Source: CAYNVQ01 sp964400735
Lineage (GTDB): Bacteria > Acidobacteriota > Aminicenantia > Aminicenantales > Aminicenantaceae
DNA: 64,000 nt
Assembly (NCBI GenBank): GCA_964400735.1
Contig: CAYNVQ010000004.1
Coordinates: 62,001-126,000, forward strand
Direction: 5' to 3'
Under the pieces are notes generated by a model that searched no databases, was not told the DNA's origin, and worked only from the letters and a program-made list of their open reading frames with translations. The position numbers and the translations under genes are program-made. Of this stretch, positions 61,448 through 64,000 are shown piece by piece. Numbering within the stretch: the stretch's first letter is position 1; each line of letters opens with the position of its first letter.

Positions 61448-63793
61448 ATGTTCAGGAATTATCTATTGACAGCGATAAGACTCATGAAAAAGAACAAGCT
61501 TTACAGCTTCATCAATATTTTTGGACTGGCCATCGGATTAGCCACCTGCATTCTTATCCTTTTCTGGGTCAGAGATGAGCTGAGCTTTGACCGGTTTCAC
61601 GAGAATGGGGATCATATATTCAAGATAGTCTGTTCGGATCTTTTGTCCGATGAAAAATATGCTGTGACGACACCCGCGCTCGGGCCGGCCTTAGAACAGG
61701 AATTCCCGGAAGTTCTCAGGACCGCACGATACTTCGAAATGGAGAACCTAGTGGTCAAGGTAGGAGAGAAAAAGTCTTTGGAAGATGGTATCGCTTTTGT
61801 CGACCCGTCTTTTTTGGAGATGTTTTCCTTTCCTTTGATTAGAGGGGATCTCCGAACCGCGCTATCAGCGCCGTTCTCAATCGTGCTTACCGAATCACAA
61901 GCGCATAAATATTTTGGCCCGGATGATCCGGTCGGTAAAACTCTCACCGTCGCCGGAAAATACGATTTCAAAGTCACCGGTCTGATGAGCGATCCGCCTC
62001 TCAAATCCCACCTGCGATTTGATTTTCTCGTCCCTATTGAGTTCATGAAGGAATTTGGGTGGGACCTGGAACAGTGGGATCGATTCTTCATCGACACCTA
62101 TGTCGAGCTCCATCCTGAAGTTGATGTGATCGGAAAAGATAGACTATCGCGATATCTCCAGTCAAAGATAGAGGATTCGGAAAATCTTCAGATAGAGCTT
62201 TTTCCTCTTAAAGACATTCATCTGCGTGCAGCGAGCATAGAGGCGGTAGGATACAAGGGAGATATAAAAAATGTCTATCTCTTCTCGGCCATTTCGATTT
62301 TAGTCCTTCTGATTGCCTGTTTCAACTTCATGAACCTCAGCACGACCCAGTCAGGAAAGAGAATCAAGGAGATTGGCATGAGGAAGGTTGTCGGGGCCAG
62401 ACGGAAGGATATCGTCAAACAATTTTATTGGGAATCGATCCTAATGACCCTGTTAGCATTGTTGCTCGCCCTGGTTTTGATCGAACTCTCGCTCCCTGCC
62501 TTCAATCGTATTTCCGGGAAGGAGTTGGGGTGGGATTTCGCGGGAAATATTGGATTTTATTTATTAGCCGCAGGAATTGTGTTGGCTGCGGGCTTTATCT
62601 CCGGGAGTTATCCCGCTCTGCTGCTTTCTTCATTCAAGCCGGTCGATATGGTCCGTGGAAAACTGTCATCTGGATCTAATTTTCAATCTCTATCCCGCAA
62701 AATTCTCGTTGTGCTCCAATTTTCCGTCTCGATCGTCCTGATCATCGGTACAGTCATTGTCTATAGCCAAATGAATTTTTTACGGCAAAAAAAATTAGGC
62801 TTCGATTCCGACCACATAATTTCATTGAAACTTCCCATGAATCTCAGACAAAAATACGATGTCATGAAAGAAGATCTCCTTCATCTTTCTTCGGTTTCCA
62901 GCGTAACTTGCGGCTCGCGCAGACCGTTTTCCCATATCAGCACCATCGATTGGGAAAGTCCGGATAAGTCCAGATATGTGCGGCTCTCCTTTACGGATGT
63001 TGGGTATGATTATTTGGAGACATTTGGGCTGGAACTGGCGAAAGGCAGGTTTTTTTCAAGAGAATATTCTTCGGACAAGCAGAATTATGTACTCAACGAA
63101 ATAGCTGTGAAACAGATGGGATTTGAGAATCCCATAGGTCAGGAAATGGAAGTATTCGAAAGAAAAGGAACTGTCATCGGAGTTGTCAAAGATTATCACT
63201 TCGAGTCGCTTCATTCGGAGATTCGGCCTATGGTGTTGAAATTTGCTGAGGGAGGACAGACTTATCTGTTCGCTAACGTCAAATCGGCGAATCTGGATGA
63301 AACCATTAAAGATATGGAAGCGATCTGGAATGGTTTGGAGCGAAACTATCCGTTCAATTACAGCTTTTTCGACCAGGACTTCGATTATATGTACAGGGCA
63401 GATAATCGATTCAAAGACATCCTGGGCTATTTCGCTCTTTTCGCTGTTTTTATTTCCTGCCTTGGGCTGTTCGGATTGGCCAGCTTTATGACAGAGCAGC
63501 GAACCAAAGAAATCGGAATACGAAAAGTGCTGGGAGCCTCGATCTCCAAGCTAATCCTGATGTTCTCCAAAGAATTCGTTAAATGGGTGATCGTGGCCAA
63601 CCTCATTGCTTGGCCGGTCGCCTATTATGCCATGACAAGGTGGCTGCAGGGATTCGCCTACCGGACGAGCGTCCAGATTTGGGTATTCATGCTATCGTCG
63701 TTCATGGCTTTGGCCATCGCCCTTGCCACTGTTGCTTTCCATACGACGAAAGCTTCCTTGGCCAATCCTGCAGAGTCTCTGAAATATGAATGA
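61448..63793 (+). CDS. FtsX/MacB-type ABC transporter permease, second copy
   Basis: 781 residues from ATG 61448, which has GAAGG just upstream and matches the MFKNYL start of the paralogue at 19011; TTG 61421 is a longer alternative. Layout as in that paralogue: N-terminal helix after KLYSFINIFGLAIGLATC, periplasmic domain, FtsX block with KRIKEIGMRKVVGARRKDIV, second periplasmic domain, and second FtsX block with QRTKEIGIRKVLGASISKL. No ATPase gene nearby in the window. Inner membrane; the exported substrate or mechanical role is unknown. Confidence 0.87.
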   Translation: MFRNYLLTAIRLMKKNKLYSFINIFGLAIGLATCILILFWVRDELSFDRFHENGDHIFKIVCSDLLSDEKYAVTTPALGPALEQEFPEVLRTARYFEMENLVVKVGEKKSLEDGIAFVDPSFLEMFSFPLIRGDLRTALSAPFSIVLTESQAHKYFGPDDPVGKTLTVAGKYDFKVTGLMSDPPLKSHLRFDFLVPIEFMKEFGWDLEQWDRFFIDTYVELHPEVDVIGKDRLSRYLQSKIEDSENLQIELFPLKDIHLRAASIEAVGYKGDIKNVYLFSAISILVLLIACFNFMNLSTTQSGKRIKEIGMRKVVGARRKDIVKQFYWESILMTLLALLLALVLIELSLPAFNRISGKELGWDFAGNIGFYLLAAGIVLAAGFISGSYPALLLSSFKPVDMVRGKLSSGSNFQSLSRKILVVLQFSVSIVLIIGTVIVYSQMNFLRQKKLGFDSDHIISLKLPMNLRQKYDVMKEDLLHLSSVSSVTCGSRRPFSHISTIDWESPDKSRYVRLSFTDVGYDYLETFGLELAKGRFFSREYSSDKQNYVLNEIAVKQMGFENPIGQEMEVFERKGTVIGVVKDYHFESLHSEIRPMVLKFAEGGQTYLFANVKSANLDETIKDMEAIWNGLERNYPFNYSFFDQDFDYMYRADNRFKDILGYFALFAVFISCLGLFGLASFMTEQRTKEIGIRKVLGASISKLILMFSKEFVKWVIVANLIAWPVAYYAMTRWLQGFAYRTSVQIWVFMLSSFMALAIALATVAFHTTKASLANPAESLKYE

Positions 63794-63879
63794 TTCATTA
63801 AAACGCCCCGCTTTTTTTTGAACCAATTGTTCTGATATCCCCTAACATTTTCAACACAAATAAAAGGAATGACTTCATT

Positions 63880-64000
63880 TCAGGAATAGAATGCTGCACA
63901 AAGGTCGATGAATCGTTCAAATGCCCGATTGACCTCCGGTCGTTGCTGTGGTAGAAGCGGGAAAGAACATAACCGGATGAGCAAAGAAACCAACAAGGAT
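63880..64000 (-). CDS. Possible 3' end of a gene entering from the right edge
   Basis: On the minus strand a frame is open from the window edge to TGA at 63880-63882, 39 codons, ending QQRPEVNRAFERFIDLCAAF then YS. Composition is protein-like, but no family is recognised and the stretch is short. Confidence 0.3.
   Translation of the reverse strand, partial: SLLVSLLIRLCSFPLLPQQRPEVNRAFERFIDLCAAFYS

Noticed and set aside
1..64000. CRISPR arrays, rRNA genes, prophage modules
   Set aside because: No regularly spaced direct repeats, rRNA signatures or phage structural genes were seen on reading both strands.

Overview
The window looks like a chromosomal accessory region of a Gram-negative-type, uncultured bacterium close to the Acidobacteria / Candidatus Aminicenantes (OP8) group. 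This is an inference from gene content: repeated zinc-ribbon Ser/Thr kinases fused to TolB-like and TPR domains, roughly 790-residue FtsX/MacB-type permeases, Tat-exported sulfatase and aminotransferase, a 6-bladed beta-propeller protein and SfsA. No marker gene settles it. Promoters look like ordinary sigma-70 sites and Shine-Dalgarno sites are of the GGAGG type. No rRNA, intact tRNA or CRISPR array was seen.

The dominant theme (1-43.2 kb) is a dispersed paralogous family of signalling genes: an N-terminal CPxC...CxxC zinc ribbon, a Hanks-type kinase, a TolB-like domain and TPRs. There are five complete kinase genes (1371, 10885, 14382, 30179, 36219) plus a sixth at 40056, one frameshifted copy (32550-34909), one C-terminal part cut by the window edge (2-1291), one kinase-less TolB/TPR relative (27513) and at least four relics (3850, 10406, 16783, 18669). 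Eight family loci carry nearly the same promoter: TTGACA, about 17 bases ending in TTCCTTGA, a TAATAT-like -10, then GCCGACC. Two of these promoters now stand in front of unrelated genes because the kinase behind them has decayed.

Region by region. 3.9-5.9 kb: exported protein and MFS transporter inserted behind a beheaded kinase. 5.99-6.44 kb: relics of a SnoaL-like gene and of a methyltransferase. 6.45-8.3 kb: small exported protein and Tat-exported class V aminotransferase. 8.56 kb: degenerate 3' part of a tRNA-Arg. 8.9-10.3 kb: guanine deaminase and membrane protein. 10.4-16.9 kb: kinases and two hairpin elements. 16.9-25.5 kb: sulfatase, FtsX permease, SUMF-like lipoprotein, ornithine cyclodeaminase homologue, SDR and an HD-GYP-like protein. 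25.5-27.4 kb: transposase-like relic, mazEF, secreted hydrolase. 27.5-38.6 kb: kinase/TolB cluster with a methyltransferase and a DUF4143 ATPase. 38.6-50.7 kb: amino-acid permease, kinase, beta-lactamase-fold hydrolase, propeller, hydrolase, sfsA, ICMT-like protein, RRM protein and DEAD-box helicase. 51.3-54.5 kb: REP-like palindrome, outer-membrane-type protein, and an acyl-CoA dehydrogenase with two SCP2-like proteins. 54.8-63.8 kb: small protein, receiver-like regulator, hydrolase, a large GGDEF-ATPase-HEAT protein and a second FtsX permease.

The best candidates for something undescribed are the kinase family with its shared promoter block and visible domain shuffling (chimera at 14382 with an orphan tail left behind, internal-deletion micro-gene at 18669), the conserved Thr-rich linker in every family kinase, and the receiver-like protein with duplicated DAFSTW modules next to a GGDEF-ATPase-HEAT protein.
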